Below, piece after piece: positions 1-8,561 of a stretch of 64,000 nucleotides of DNA. Source of the DNA: Roseisolibacter agri. GTDB lineage: Bacteria > Gemmatimonadota > Gemmatimonadetes > Gemmatimonadales > Gemmatimonadaceae. The stretch covers positions 372,001 through 436,000 of the forward strand of contig NZ_BRXS01000001.1 of the NCBI RefSeq assembly GCF_030159095.1, in the 5' to 3' direction. The notes under the pieces are model-generated. The model made no database searches and was not told the origin of the DNA. It was given only the letters and a program-made list of their open reading frames with translations. Numbering within the stretch: the first letter of the stretch is position 1; every line of letters begins with the position of its first letter. A program made the translations under genes and the position numbers.

Positions 1-189
1 CCCGAGCTGCGGCAGGCGCAGGGCATCGGCTACTGCAACATCACCAAGTGCTGCACGAGCGTCTGCCCCGAGCACATCGCCATCACCGACAACGCGATCA
101 TCCCGCTGAAGGAGCGCGTGGTGGACCGGTTCTACGACCCGGTCGGCCGGCTGGTGCAGCTCTTCCGCCGGAAGTCGCCCGCACACTGA
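1..189 (+). CDS. sdhB: Succinate dehydrogenase/fumarate reductase iron-sulfur subunit, C-terminal end (partial)
   Basis: The window opens inside this gene, and 62 codons remain before TGA at 187-189. The fragment carries the C-terminal cysteine set of SdhB/FrdB: Cys12, Cys17, Cys18 and Cys22 followed by Pro. These would bind a 3Fe-4S or 4Fe-4S cluster in the electron path from the flavoprotein to quinone. The Asn-Ile-Thr-Lys-Cys-Cys context and the downstream charged helix fit the family. The rest of the operon (flavoprotein, cytochrome b) would lie left of the window. A separate 4Fe-4S ferredoxin-type protein is the alternative, but the spacing favours SdhB. Confidence 0.82.
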   Translation, partial: PELRQAQGIGYCNITKCCTSVCPEHIAITDNAIIPLKERVVDRFYDPVGRLVQLFRRKSPAH

Positions 190-224
190 CCCGCCGTCGC
201 GCCACCACCCACCCGGGAGCTCCC

Positions 225-722
225 ATGACCGACCTCAAGCCCATCACCCAAGCCGGGATCCCGCGGGCGCTGCAGAAGGCCGAGCGCTACCGGCTGCTGA
301 ACGACTCGTCGGCGGCGGAGAGCATCTGCCTCGACGTGCTCGAGGTCGAGCCGGACAACCAGCCCGCGCTGGTGATGCTGCTGCTGTCGATCACCGACCA
401 GTTCAGCGGCGGGCACTCGGAGGGCGTGCTGCGCGCGCAGGCGCTGCTGCCGCGGCTGCGCGACGAGTACAAGCGCGCGTACTACCACGGCATCATCTGC
501 GAGCGGCGCGCGAAGGCGCGGCTGGGCGGCCACACGCTGGGCGCGGAGGACGCGGCGACCGAGTGGCTGCGCGAGGCGATGCACTGGTACGAGCAGGCGG
601 AGGCGATGCGGCCCGCGGGCGAGGACGAGGCGATCCTGCGCTGGAACACCTGCGCGCGGGTCCTCAGCCGGTTCGGCGCGTCGCGCGCGGCGCGCGAGTA
701 CGAGCCGGTGCTCGACGACTGA
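225..722 (+). CDS. TPR-like hypothetical protein
   Basis: A 165-residue soluble helical protein. The ATG at 225 lies 35 bases after the sdhB stop with GGGAGC before it, and it is preferred over a longer upstream reading that would overlap sdhB. Helix-turn-helix pairs of TPR type are visible: an AESICLDVLEVEPDNQPAL-like unit near residues 28-47 and a tyrosine-rich second unit near 110-130. No signal peptide or catalytic motif is seen. It follows sdhB closely and may be cotranscribed with it. Role unknown; TPR proteins usually mediate protein-protein contacts. Confidence 0.7.
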   Translation: MTDLKPITQAGIPRALQKAERYRLLNDSSAAESICLDVLEVEPDNQPALVMLLLSITDQFSGGHSEGVLRAQALLPRLRDEYKRAYYHGIICERRAKARLGGHTLGAEDAATEWLREAMHWYEQAEAMRPAGEDEAILRWNTCARVLSRFGASRAAREYEPVLDD

Positions 723-724
723 CG

Positions 725-1312
725 CTACTCGTCCGACGGTCGGCGCGCGGGCTCGGGATGCCGCGCGCCGATCGCGTCGAGGGCGTCGCGTCGATCGCCC
801 GCACCGAGCGACGCTCGCGAGGCGCCGCCCGCGAGCCGGCCGGACGCGTCGTCGTCGGGAGCCGCCTCCGCGCGCTGCGCCAGCCAGATCGACGCGGCGG
901 CCGCGATGCCGCCGAAGATCGGCGCGATCAGCAGGTCGTCCATGATGTTCGCGAGCGGCGGGAAGCCGTCGCCCGACGCCAGGTTGGTGAGGGCGAAGAA
1001 GGCGAACATGAAGACGAACGCCACGACGGCGCCGCCGAGCCCGAAGCGGATCGGGCTGATGTCCGAGAGCCGCCGCCCGCGGTAGAAGAAGCGGATGAAC
1101 GCGGCGAACGCGGCGCCCGCGATGCCGCCGACGATGCCCACGCGGATCGCCATCCCGAGCGCGTCGAGCACGCCGATCGTCGCGGGGACGACGACGCCGA
1201 TCGTGCGGAGCACGAGGATCGTGACGAAGGCGAGGAGGCCCCAGGCGATGCCCCACAGGACGCCGTTCTTGATCGCGCCGACCAGGAGCCGGCGACCGTT
1301 TCCTGCCGTCAT
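725..1312 (-). CDS. Integral membrane protein of unknown function
   Basis: 195 residues with about four hydrophobic segments, roughly residues 15-35, 55-75, 88-115 and 127-147. The C-terminal tail of about 45 residues is polar and rich in Ala, Asp and Arg. The start ATG at 1312 has GGGAGG seven bases upstream on the minus strand. It is convergent with the TPR gene, their stops being only two bases apart, so no terminator fits between them. I recognise no domain. It is probably an inner-membrane protein. Confidence 0.65.
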   Translation of the reverse strand: MTAGNGRRLLVGAIKNGVLWGIAWGLLAFVTILVLRTIGVVVPATIGVLDALGMAIRVGIVGGIAGAAFAAFIRFFYRGRRLSDISPIRFGLGGAVVAFVFMFAFFALTNLASGDGFPPLANIMDDLLIAPIFGGIAAAASIWLAQRAEAAPDDDASGRLAGGASRASLGAGDRRDALDAIGARHPEPARRPSDE

Positions 1313-1460
1313 GGGGTGTCCTCCCGGGAAGTGGTCCGCACGCCGATCATGTTAGCCTCGCGCGCGCCCGGTTGACATCCGGCCGGCGCGGCCGCACGTC
1401 TCCCGGCGTCCCGCAGCCGTCCCCTCCCCGAGCGCTCCCCGAGCCGCGCGCGAGGCGCCC

Positions 1461-3947
1461 GTGCATCCCTTCGAAGGAATCGCCGGCGACGTCCGGCACG
1501 CCGCGCGCACGCTCGCGCGCACGCCCGGCTTCGTCGCGGTCGCGGTGCTGACGCTGGCGATCGCGATCGGCGTCGGCACGTCGCTCTTCACCGCGGTGAA
1601 CGGCTTCGTCTACCGGCCGCTCCCGGTGCCCGGCGGCGGCGAGCTGCTGTCGGTGTTCACGAGCAACTGGTCGGGGCGCGAGACGCAGGGCGGCAGCTCG
1701 TACCGCGACCTGCAGAGCTTCGCCGAGGCGACCGGCGCGCTCGCGGAGATCGCCGGGGAGGCGCACGTCACGCTCGGCATCGGCGACGGCGTGGACGGCC
1801 GCGCGACGCTGGTGCCCGGCGCGATCGTGACGCCGAACTACTTCCGCGCGCTCCGCCTCGTGCCCGCGCGCGGCACGCTGGCGACGGCCGCGCGCCCCGA
1901 CGCGCCGACGATCGTGCTGGGACACGCGCTCTGGCGGCGCGCGTTCGCGTCCGACCCGGGCATCGTCGGGCGCACGGTGCAGGTGAACGGGCTCGCGTTC
2001 ACCGTCGCCGCGGTCGCGCCGCGCGAGTTCCTGGGCACCACGCGCGAGGTCACCGACGAGTTCTGGATCGACGCGGCGTTCGCGCCGCTGCTCTTGCCGC
2101 GCGTGGACGTGCTGCACGCGCGCGGCGACCGGCGCTTCCACCTGGTCGGGCGGCTGCGCGACGGCGCGACCGCGGACGCGGTGCAGGCGCGCCTGGCGGG
2201 CGTCGCGGCGCGGCTCGCTGCGGCGGAGCCGGACGCCTGGCGCGACTCGACCGGGCGCGCACGACGCGTGTCGGTGCAGCGCGAGCAGGACGCGCGCCTC
2301 GCCGGCATCACGCGGGGCGACCTCCTGCTGCTCGTCGGCGGCGTCGTCGCGCTGGGGCTCGGGCTGCTCGCGGTGGCCAGCACCAACCTCGCCGGGCTGC
2401 AGCTCGCGCGCACGGCCGCGCGCCGGCGCGAGATCGCCACGCGGCTCGCGCTCGGCGCCGGACGCGCGCGGCTCGTGCGCCAGCTGCTCGCGGAGAGCGC
2501 GCTGGTCGCGCTGCCGGGCGCGCTGCTCGGTGTCCTGCTGTCGATGGCCGTGTCGGCGGCGGCGATGCACTACCGCCCGTCGGGGCTCCCCAACGCCGAC
2601 CTCTCGCCCGACGCACGCACGCTGCTCTTCGTCGCCAGCGGGCTGCTGCTCGTGCTGCTGCTGTTCGGGCTCCTCCCGGCCGCGCAGGGCGTGCGCGGCG
2701 ACCTGGTGGCGGACCTGAAGGGGAGCGGACACACCGCGGCGGGCGGCCCGCGCGGCGCGGGGCGCATCGGCGGCGTGCGCGGCGCGCTGATCGTCGCGCA
2801 GGTCGCGCTCTCGGTCGCGTTCACCGCGGTGTCGGGGCTGGTCGCGTTCGCGCTCGCGCGCCGCGCGCAGGAGAGCCGCGTCGACGGCGACCGCGTGCTG
2901 GTCGCGCCGCTCGCGCTGCTGCCCGCGGCGGGCGACTCGGTGCGCGCGGCGGCGCTGGTGCGCGAGCTCGTCGACGTCGTCGAGCGCACGCCCGGCGTGG
3001 AAGCCGCGAGCGTCGCGCGCTACGTGCCGATCCCCGGCGAGCGGCTGACCGTGATGGCCGCGCCGGGCGACGGCGCGGGCCGAACGACGCCGCGCGAGAT
3101 CGATGCGAACCTCGTCCGGCCGCGCTACTTCGGCGTCACGGGGCTGCCGCTGCTGCGCGGGCGCGACTTCGACGAGCGCGACCTGCGGGGCGGCGCGCGC
3201 GTCGCGGTCGTCAGCGGGGCCATGGCGGCGCGGCTCTGGCCCGGCGTGGATCCGATGGGCCGGCAGCTGCGCGTGAACGAGGAGGCGGCGCCGTACGAGA
3301 TCGTCGGCGTGGTGGGCGAGCTGCGCGCCGCGCCGGGCGGCGGTCCCACGGCGGCGCCGGGCGGGCTGCTCTACCTGCCGCTCCGCCCCGAGGGCGAGGA
3401 CCGCCTGGTGCTGCACGTGCGCGCGGTCGGCGCGACGGCGCTCGCGCCATGGCTCGCGCCGCGCATCGCGCGCGCGCTGCGGCCGTACGGCGCGCGCGTG
3501 GTCGCGCCCGACGTGCTCCCGATCGACCGCTACATGGAGCGCGCGGTGATGCCCGCGCGGATGATGGCACGCGTGTCCGCCCTGCTCGCCGCGCTGCAGC
3601 TCGTGCTCGCGGTGGCCGGGCTCTCGGGGCTCGTCGCGTACGTCACCGCGCTCCGCCAGCGTGAGATCGGCATCCGCGCCGCGCTCGGCGCCCAGCGCGG
3701 CCGGATCCTCGCGCTCGTGCTGGGGCTCGCGCTGAAGCTGACGGCGATCGGCGGCGCGATCGGCATCGTGCTCAGCCTCGCGTTCGGACGCGTCGTCGCG
3801 GCGATGCTGCCGGTGAGCTCCATGGTCGAGCTGCGCGCGCTCGGCGTCGCGGTGCTCGGGTTCGGGATCGTCGCGGGCGTGGCGATGCTGATCCCCGCGC
3901 GCCGCGCGACGGCCGTACCGCCCGCCGCGGCGCTGCGCGTCGAGTAG
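1461..3947 (+). CDS. ADOP-family ABC transporter permease (MacB-PCD/FtsX), orphan
   Basis: 828 residues starting at GTG 1461. The layout is that of an Acidobacteria-type duplicated permease: a first transmembrane helix near 20-43 and a periplasmic MacB-type core domain, then an FtsX half with several helices near 285-405. A second core domain (about 430-640) and a second FtsX half (about 700-820) follow. The FtsX halves carry ARRREIATRLALGAGR- and RQREIGIRAALGAQRG-type coupling sequences. The N-terminal prefix domain found in many relatives, and in the permease at 41250, is absent. No ATPase or PadR gene lies next to it. Such permeases are thought to act with a MacB-like ATPase in mechanotransmission or export of lipids, peptides or antibiotics; the substrate is unknown. 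Confidence 0.85.
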   Translation: MHPFEGIAGDVRHAARTLARTPGFVAVAVLTLAIAIGVGTSLFTAVNGFVYRPLPVPGGGELLSVFTSNWSGRETQGGSSYRDLQSFAEATGALAEIAGEAHVTLGIGDGVDGRATLVPGAIVTPNYFRALRLVPARGTLATAARPDAPTIVLGHALWRRAFASDPGIVGRTVQVNGLAFTVAAVAPREFLGTTREVTDEFWIDAAFAPLLLPRVDVLHARGDRRFHLVGRLRDGATADAVQARLAGVAARLAAAEPDAWRDSTGRARRVSVQREQDARLAGITRGDLLLLVGGVVALGLGLLAVASTNLAGLQLARTAARRREIATRLALGAGRARLVRQLLAESALVALPGALLGVLLSMAVSAAAMHYRPSGLPNADLSPDARTLLFVASGLLLVLLLFGLLPAAQGVRGDLVADLKGSGHTAAGGPRGAGRIGGVRGALIVAQVALSVAFTAVSGLVAFALARRAQESRVDGDRVLVAPLALLPAAGDSVRAAALVRELVDVVERTPGVEAASVARYVPIPGERLTVMAAPGDGAGRTTPREIDANLVRPRYFGVTGLPLLRGRDFDERDLRGGARVAVVSGAMAARLWPGVDPMGRQLRVNEEAAPYEIVGVVGELRAAPGGGPTAAPGGLLYLPLRPEGEDRLVLHVRAVGATALAPWLAPRIARALRPYGARVVAPDVLPIDRYMERAVMPARMMARVSALLAALQLVLAVAGLSGLVAYVTALRQREIGIRAALGAQRGRILALVLGLALKLTAIGGAIGIVLSLAFGRVVAAMLPVSSMVELRALGVAVLGFGIVAGVAMLIPARRATAVPPAAALRVE

Positions 3948-3961
3948 CGCCGCGACGCAGC

Positions 3962-4870
3962 CTATCGATCCACCGGCCGCGAGTTCGTCGCGTCGAGCGC
4001 CGCGCGCAGCCCGCGCGCGAGCCTCGTCGCGTCGTCGTTCGCCCAGAAGTGCATGAAGAACAGCCGCGGCTCGTCGGCGAGCAGGTGGTTGTGCAGGCTC
4101 GTCACCTCGATCCCGTGCGCGCGCAGCGCGCGGATGACCGGGTTCACCTCGCTGGCGATCATCACGAAGTCGCCGGTGATCGCAGCCTTCCCGCCGCCCG
4201 TGGGCTGGAAGTTGATCGCGGTCGCGAGCCCCATCGACGCCGGGATCTCCATGCCGGCGTCGCGGATGGTCTCGGCGCGCGGCACGCTCACCTGGTAGAC
4301 GCCGCCGTTCACTCGGCCCGCGCGGCCGAGCGTGCGCGCGACCGCCGCGGTGTCGATGCCGAACGCGCCGGCGGTGGGTGGAACGACCGGCGCGGCGGCG
4401 ACGGGCGTACCGGTACGTGCGAGCGCGGCGCGCACCGTCTGCGCGATCCTCACCGGGTCGCCCATCGCGTGCACGTGCATGTAGACGACGCGCGGCGTCT
4501 CGTGCAGCAGGTGGTGGTGCACGGCCGTCTGCTCCACGCCGCCCGCCTGCAGCGCGCTCATGACCGGCGCGACCTCGCTCTCCTTCAGGACCATGTCTCC
4601 CATCGCCATCACGCCGTCGCCGTGCGGCGTCATCGCGAGCCAGGAGCCGAGCGCGAGAGCCGGCTTGATGGCGACGCCCTGGGCGGTCACGCGCAGGTCC
4701 GCGCGCGGCATGCCGTAGCGCCGCACGTTGCCGGGCTGCTCGGCGCCCGTGCGGCCCATCGCCGCGTCGACGGCCTTCCAGTCGATCTGCGCCTCTGCGC
4801 GTGCGGGCGCCGCGGCGAGCAGGAGGGCCGCGAGCGCGACCCGGGGGAGCGTGGCAGTGGCGTGCGGCAT
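3962..4870 (-). CDS. Secreted DUF1259 protein with two tandem domains
   Basis: 302 residues from ATG 4870. The longer in-frame reading lacks a signal, whereas this start gives a clear signal peptide ending near Ala-Glu-Ala-Gln (residue about 28). Two homologous DUF1259 modules follow. Each has a conserved aspartate/glutamate turn (GDMVLKESEV-type and GDFVMIASEV-type), a histidine-rich strand (HHHLL and HNHLL) and a Met-His motif (MHVHAMGD and MHFWANDD). The histidines suggest metal or cofactor binding, but the biochemical function of DUF1259 is not established. It is likely periplasmic. It is convergent with the ADOP gene 14 bases away. Confidence 0.8.
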   Translation of the reverse strand: MPHATATLPRVALAALLLAAAPARAEAQIDWKAVDAAMGRTGAEQPGNVRRYGMPRADLRVTAQGVAIKPALALGSWLAMTPHGDGVMAMGDMVLKESEVAPVMSALQAGGVEQTAVHHHLLHETPRVVYMHVHAMGDPVRIAQTVRAALARTGTPVAAAPVVPPTAGAFGIDTAAVARTLGRAGRVNGGVYQVSVPRAETIRDAGMEIPASMGLATAINFQPTGGGKAAITGDFVMIASEVNPVIRALRAHGIEVTSLHNHLLADEPRLFFMHFWANDDATRLARGLRAALDATNSRPVDR

Positions 4871-4965
4871 GAGGGCGTGTGGAGCGAGGGGCGGGACCCT
4901 GTCGCGAACGACGTCGCACGCGAATTCTAGGGTCGGGGAATCCACCGCGACCAGATGGGGGTGGG

Positions 4966-5958
4966 ATGGGAGACACGCGGCTGCTCACCCGGCGCGACGT
5001 CACGCGCCTGCTCTCGGCGACCGACTGCGTCGCGGCGGTCGAGCGCGCCTTCCGGCTGCACGCGGAGGGCCGGTCGATCGCGCCCGGCGTGCTCGGGACG
5101 CACGTCGCGGGCGGGGGCTTCCACGTGAAGACCGCCGGCCTGCGTGGCGCGCACAGCGTCTTCGTCGCCAAGGTCAACGCCAACTTCCCCGAGAATCCCG
5201 CGCGCCGCGGCCTGCCGACGATCCAGGGCGTGATCGCGCTGTTCGACGCCGAGTCGGGGCGGCTGCTCGCGCTCCTGGACTCGATGGAGATCACGAGCCT
5301 GCGCACCGCGGCCGCGACCGCCGTCGCCGCGCGCCACCTCGCGCGCGAGGACGCGGGCGTGGCGACGATCTGCGGCTGCGGCGAGCAGGGACGGGCGCAC
5401 CTGCGCGCGCTGGCGGCCGTCCGCACGCTGCGGACGGTGCTCGCCTTCGACGCCGACGCGGCGCGGGCGGCGCGGTTCGCGGACGAGATGACGCGCGAGA
5501 CGGGGATCGCCGTCGCCGCGGTCGACGACCTCGCGGCGGCGACGCGGCGCAGCGACGTCGTGGTCACGTGCACGCCGGCGCGGCGGTGGATCCTCGGGCG
5601 CGGCGACGTGCGGCCCGGCGCGTTCGTGGCTGCCGTCGGCGCGGACAACCCGGAGAAGCAGGAGCTCGAGCCCGCGCTGCTGGCCGCGAGCACGGTCGTC
5701 GTGGACGTGCTGGAGCAGTGCGCGACCATCGGCGACCTGCATCACGCGCTGGACGCGGGCGTCATGACGCGCGCGCAGGTGCACGCGGAGCTGGCGGACG
5801 TCGTCTCGGGCGCGAAGGCCGCACGTCGCGCGGAGGACGAGGTCATCGTCTTCGACAGCACGGGCACCGCGCTGGAGGACGTCGCGGTGGCGTGGCTCGC
5901 GTACGAGCGCGCGGTCGCCGACGGCGTCGGCATGGCGATCGGCCTGGGCAGCGCGTAG
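4966..5958 (+). CDS. Ornithine cyclodeaminase/mu-crystallin family protein
   Basis: 330 residues from ATG 4966, preceded by a G-rich stretch. It belongs to the OCD/mu-crystallin family, NAD(P)-dependent imine reductases and amino-acid dehydrogenases or cyclodeaminases. Features seen: FHVKTA and FVAKVN substrate-side motifs near residues 55-70, the family sequence MEITSLRTAAATAVAARHLA near 108-127, and a Rossmann dinucleotide loop written as CGCGEQGRAH near 138-147. A family SDVVVTCTPA strand lies near 195-204. Possible activities are ornithine cyclodeaminase, alanine dehydrogenase or delta-1-pyrroline-2-carboxylate reductase; the sequence alone does not decide. It is divergent from the DUF1259 gene, so the two may share a control region at 4871-4965. 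Confidence 0.85.
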   Translation: MGDTRLLTRRDVTRLLSATDCVAAVERAFRLHAEGRSIAPGVLGTHVAGGGFHVKTAGLRGAHSVFVAKVNANFPENPARRGLPTIQGVIALFDAESGRLLALLDSMEITSLRTAAATAVAARHLAREDAGVATICGCGEQGRAHLRALAAVRTLRTVLAFDADAARAARFADEMTRETGIAVAAVDDLAAATRRSDVVVTCTPARRWILGRGDVRPGAFVAAVGADNPEKQELEPALLAASTVVVDVLEQCATIGDLHHALDAGVMTRAQVHAELADVVSGAKAARRAEDEVIVFDSTGTALEDVAVAWLAYERAVADGVGMAIGLGSA

Positions 5959-5999
5959 TATCGCCACCGCCGTCCACCCGCTCTCGCCGCCCGCCCTGC

Positions 6000-8300
6000 A
6001 TGGCTCCGTCCCGCGCCCGACGCCTCGGCCTCCACGCGTTCGCCGTGCTCGCCCTCCTCGCGGGCGGTGCGCTCCACGCGCAGCCGTCGGTGCGATTCGC
6101 GTCGGGCGCGCTGCGGCTGGACGGCGCGCTCACCGAGCCCGCGTGGGCGACGGCGGACAGCATCGCGGACTTCACGCAGCGCGATCCCGCGGAGGGGGCG
6201 CCCGTGAGCGAGCGCACCGTCGTGCGCTTCGTCGGCACGCCCGATGGGCTCTGGATCGGCGTCTGGGCGTACGACCGCGAGCCCGGCGGCATCCGGCGCG
6301 CGCAGCTCCGCCGCGACGCCGACTTCACCACCGACGACAGCTTCACGCTGATGCTGTCGCCGACGGCCGACAGGCGCACGGGCTTCCTGTTCGGCGTGAA
6401 CCCCAACGGCGCGCTGTACGACGCCGAGATCCTGACGTTCGAGGGCGAGGCGCGGGAGTGGGACGGCATCTGGGACGCGCGGGCGCGCGTGACGCCCGAC
6501 GGGTGGCAGGCCGAGATGCTGATCCCGTGGCAGACGCTCCGCTACCGCGCGGCCGGCGAGCCCGGTGCCGATGCGTGGGACGTGAACCTGCGCCGCTTCA
6601 TCCGCCGGAAGAACGAGACGGCGCTCTGGCGCGCGTGGCGCCGCTCCGAGGGGATCCGCTTCCTCGAGCGCGCCGGCACGCTGCGCGGCTTCGCGTCGGC
6701 GCCCACCGCGCTGCCGGGCGGGCTGCCGCGTCGCGCGGTCGCGGAGCTGCGGCCGTACGTCGCGGCGACCGAGCGGCTCGCGGACCGGCGCTACGCGACC
6801 GACGGATCCGTCAACACGATCGGAGGCGCCTCGCTGCGCGGCGACGCGGGGCTCGACGCCAAGCTCGCGCCCTCGCCGACGCTGACGCTGGACCTCACCG
6901 CGAACGCGGACTTCGCGCAGGCGGAGGTCGACCGCCAGGTCGTGAACCTGACGCGCTTCCCGCTCTTCTTCCCGGAGCAGCGGCCGTTCTTCACGGAGGG
7001 CGCGGGGATCTTCGAGTTCGGGCGGCGGCAGGAGACGCAGCTCTTCTACAGCCGGCGCATCGGCCTCGGCCCCGGCGGGCTGCCGGTGCCGCTGTACGCC
7101 GGCGCGCGGCTCACGGGACGCGTGGGCGGCCAGCAGGTGGGCGTGCTCGCGACGCGCACCGGCGGCGACGCGCCCGCGACCGACGTCGTGACGCGCGTGA
7201 AGCGCGACGTGCTGGGGCGCGGCTACGTCGGCGCGATGGCCACCCTTCGCGACCCTTCGGGTCGCTCAGGGCAGGCACAGGGACGGGGTCTGGCCGGTGG
7301 CGTCGATTTCAACCTGCCGTACATCGTGCGCGGGCAGAACCTCGTCTTCCTGGGCAACGTCGCCGCCGACGGCGGCGCGGCCGCGGGCGACCCGACGTTC
7401 GCGCGCTTCGTGATCGACTACCCGAACGACCACGCGGACATCGTCGCGCGCTTCGACCGCGTGGGCGCGGGCTTCGTGCCCGCGCTCGGCTTCGTGCAGC
7501 AGGCGGGCGTCATGCGCTACTCGGGCAACACGGCCATCACGCCGCGCCCGCAGGCGCTCGGTCCGCTCGCGGCGCCGCTGCGCGCGCTCGGCGTGCGCCG
7601 CCTCCTGTTCAACGCGCTCGGCTGGAACTACGTGCGCGCGCTCGGCGGCAGCGATCAACGCGGGTTGAGCAACGCGCGCTTCACGGTGACGCCGCTCGGC
7701 GCGGAGCTCGAGAGCGGCGACGAGTTCGAGCTCAGCGTCGTGCGCACGTACGACGTGCCCGGCGAGGCGTTCGAGCTGTTCCCCGGCGCGGACGTGCCGG
7801 CGGGCCGCTACCGGTGGGACCGCGTGGAGCTCGACGTCACCACGTCGGGCGCGCGTCCGCTGGTCGCCGACGTGACGGCGAGCGTGGGCGACTTCTACGC
7901 CGGCCGCTCGTGGGAGGTGGAGGGGGCGCTCCGCGCGCGCTTCCAGCCGCACGTGCTGGCGAGCGTCGAGTACGGGCGGACGGGGATCCGCCTGCCGGCG
8001 GACACCGGCGACGTCGGCGCGGTGCCGCTGCGCTTCGCCGCGCAGTTCGCGCGCGCGCGCGTCGACGTGGCCGCGAGCCCGCGGCTGAACACGACGCTCT
8101 TCGCGCAGTGGGACAACGAGTCCGAGCGCGTGGCGCTCAACGCGCGCGTGCGGTGGACGTCGTCGCCGGGGAGCGACGCGTACCTCGTGTGGAACAGCGC
8201 GTGGCCGTCGGACCTGCCGGGCGGGCTGTCGGGCGTGCCGTGGCGGCGGCCCACGGGCGGCGCGCTGGTCGCGAAGTACGTGCGCTACCTGCGCTTGTGA
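6000..8300 (+). CDS. Secreted DUF5916 protein with N-terminal CBM9-like domain
   Basis: 766 residues from ATG 6000. A signal peptide ends near Leu-His-Ala-Gln (residue 28). Residues about 30-220 form a CBM9-like beta domain with the family opening LDGALTEPAWATADSI-type strand. The rest is the DUF5916 region, typically a beta-barrel-like outer-membrane-associated domain. It includes the FFPEQRPFFTEG motif near residue 323-334, shared with the second copy at 60816. Family members are found in Gemmatimonadota, Bacteroidota and Acidobacteriota, and their function is unproven; glycan or hydrolysate handling at the outer membrane is inferred. A short palindromic repeat is embedded in frame at 7241-7288. 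Confidence 0.85.
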   Translation: MAPSRARRLGLHAFAVLALLAGGALHAQPSVRFASGALRLDGALTEPAWATADSIADFTQRDPAEGAPVSERTVVRFVGTPDGLWIGVWAYDREPGGIRRAQLRRDADFTTDDSFTLMLSPTADRRTGFLFGVNPNGALYDAEILTFEGEAREWDGIWDARARVTPDGWQAEMLIPWQTLRYRAAGEPGADAWDVNLRRFIRRKNETALWRAWRRSEGIRFLERAGTLRGFASAPTALPGGLPRRAVAELRPYVAATERLADRRYATDGSVNTIGGASLRGDAGLDAKLAPSPTLTLDLTANADFAQAEVDRQVVNLTRFPLFFPEQRPFFTEGAGIFEFGRRQETQLFYSRRIGLGPGGLPVPLYAGARLTGRVGGQQVGVLATRTGGDAPATDVVTRVKRDVLGRGYVGAMATLRDPSGRSGQAQGRGLAGGVDFNLPYIVRGQNLVFLGNVAADGGAAAGDPTFARFVIDYPNDHADIVARFDRVGAGFVPALGFVQQAGVMRYSGNTAITPRPQALGPLAAPLRALGVRRLLFNALGWNYVRALGGSDQRGLSNARFTVTPLGAELESGDEFELSVVRTYDVPGEAFELFPGADVPAGRYRWDRVELDVTTSGARPLVADVTASVGDFYAGRSWEVEGALRARFQPHVLASVEYGRTGIRLPADTGDVGAVPLRFAAQFARARVDVAASPRLNTTLFAQWDNESERVALNARVRWTSSPGSDAYLVWNSAWPSDLPGGLSGVPWRRPTGGALVAKYVRYLRL
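7241..7288. repeat. Small palindromic repeat embedded in a coding region
   Basis: Inside the DUF5916 gene a block reads CCCTTCG, then a perfect 7-bp hairpin GCGACCC-TTC-GGGTCGC (7249-7265), then CTCAGGGCAGGC. The wording resembles the CCTTCG...CGCTCAGG-type small palindromes scattered in several bacterial phyla. It adds a Gly/Ser/Gln-rich loop of about 15 residues without breaking the frame. I see no second copy in this window, so the repeat status is inferred from the motif. Confidence 0.4.
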
Positions 8301-8374
8301 GGCAGCTGGCTCGGGAGATGCCTGAGCGGGATGCGGGCGCCCGGGCGCCCGGACCCTCACCGGAGCACGCTGCC

Positions 8375-8536
8375 ATGCTGCTGACCATCGCGATCGTCCT
8401 CTTCGTCCTGTGGGCGCTCGGCTTCCTGGTCTTCCACGTCGCCGTCGGCGCCATCCACCTCGTGCTCGCCCTCGCGGTGCTGGCGATCATCGCGCACTTC
8501 GTCCGGCGCCGCGCACCGCGATCGACGACGCTCTGA
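8375..8536 (+). CDS. Small two-helix membrane protein (lmo0937-like)
   Basis: 53 residues: MLLTIAIVLFVLWALGFLVF opens the first membrane helix, and a second helix covers about residues 26-44. It ends in a basic tail, VRRRAPRSTTL. The size and the opening motif match the lmo0937 family of stress-associated small membrane proteins. ATG 8375 lies 74 bases after the DUF5916 stop. Function unknown; the family often appears among envelope-stress genes. Confidence 0.72.
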   Translation: MLLTIAIVLFVLWALGFLVFHVAVGAIHLVLALAVLAIIAHFVRRRAPRSTTL

Positions 8537-8540
8537 GCCG

Positions 8541-8561
8541 GCCGCTGGTTACTCCAGCGGC
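8541..8561. terminator. Bidirectional hairpin between convergent genes
   Basis: Perfect 8-bp stem GCCGCTGG/CCAGCGGC with a five-base loop. It sits directly after the small membrane gene (stop ends 8536) and overlaps the TAA of the CorC-type gene on the other strand. There is no U-tract, as is common in GC-rich genomes. Confidence 0.5.

Noticed and set aside
1347-5729. A 1460-codon open frame on the minus strand
   Set aside because: It runs antisense across three recognisable genes with a low-complexity Arg/Ala translation. Long open frames in all phases are expected in DNA with so few stop codons.
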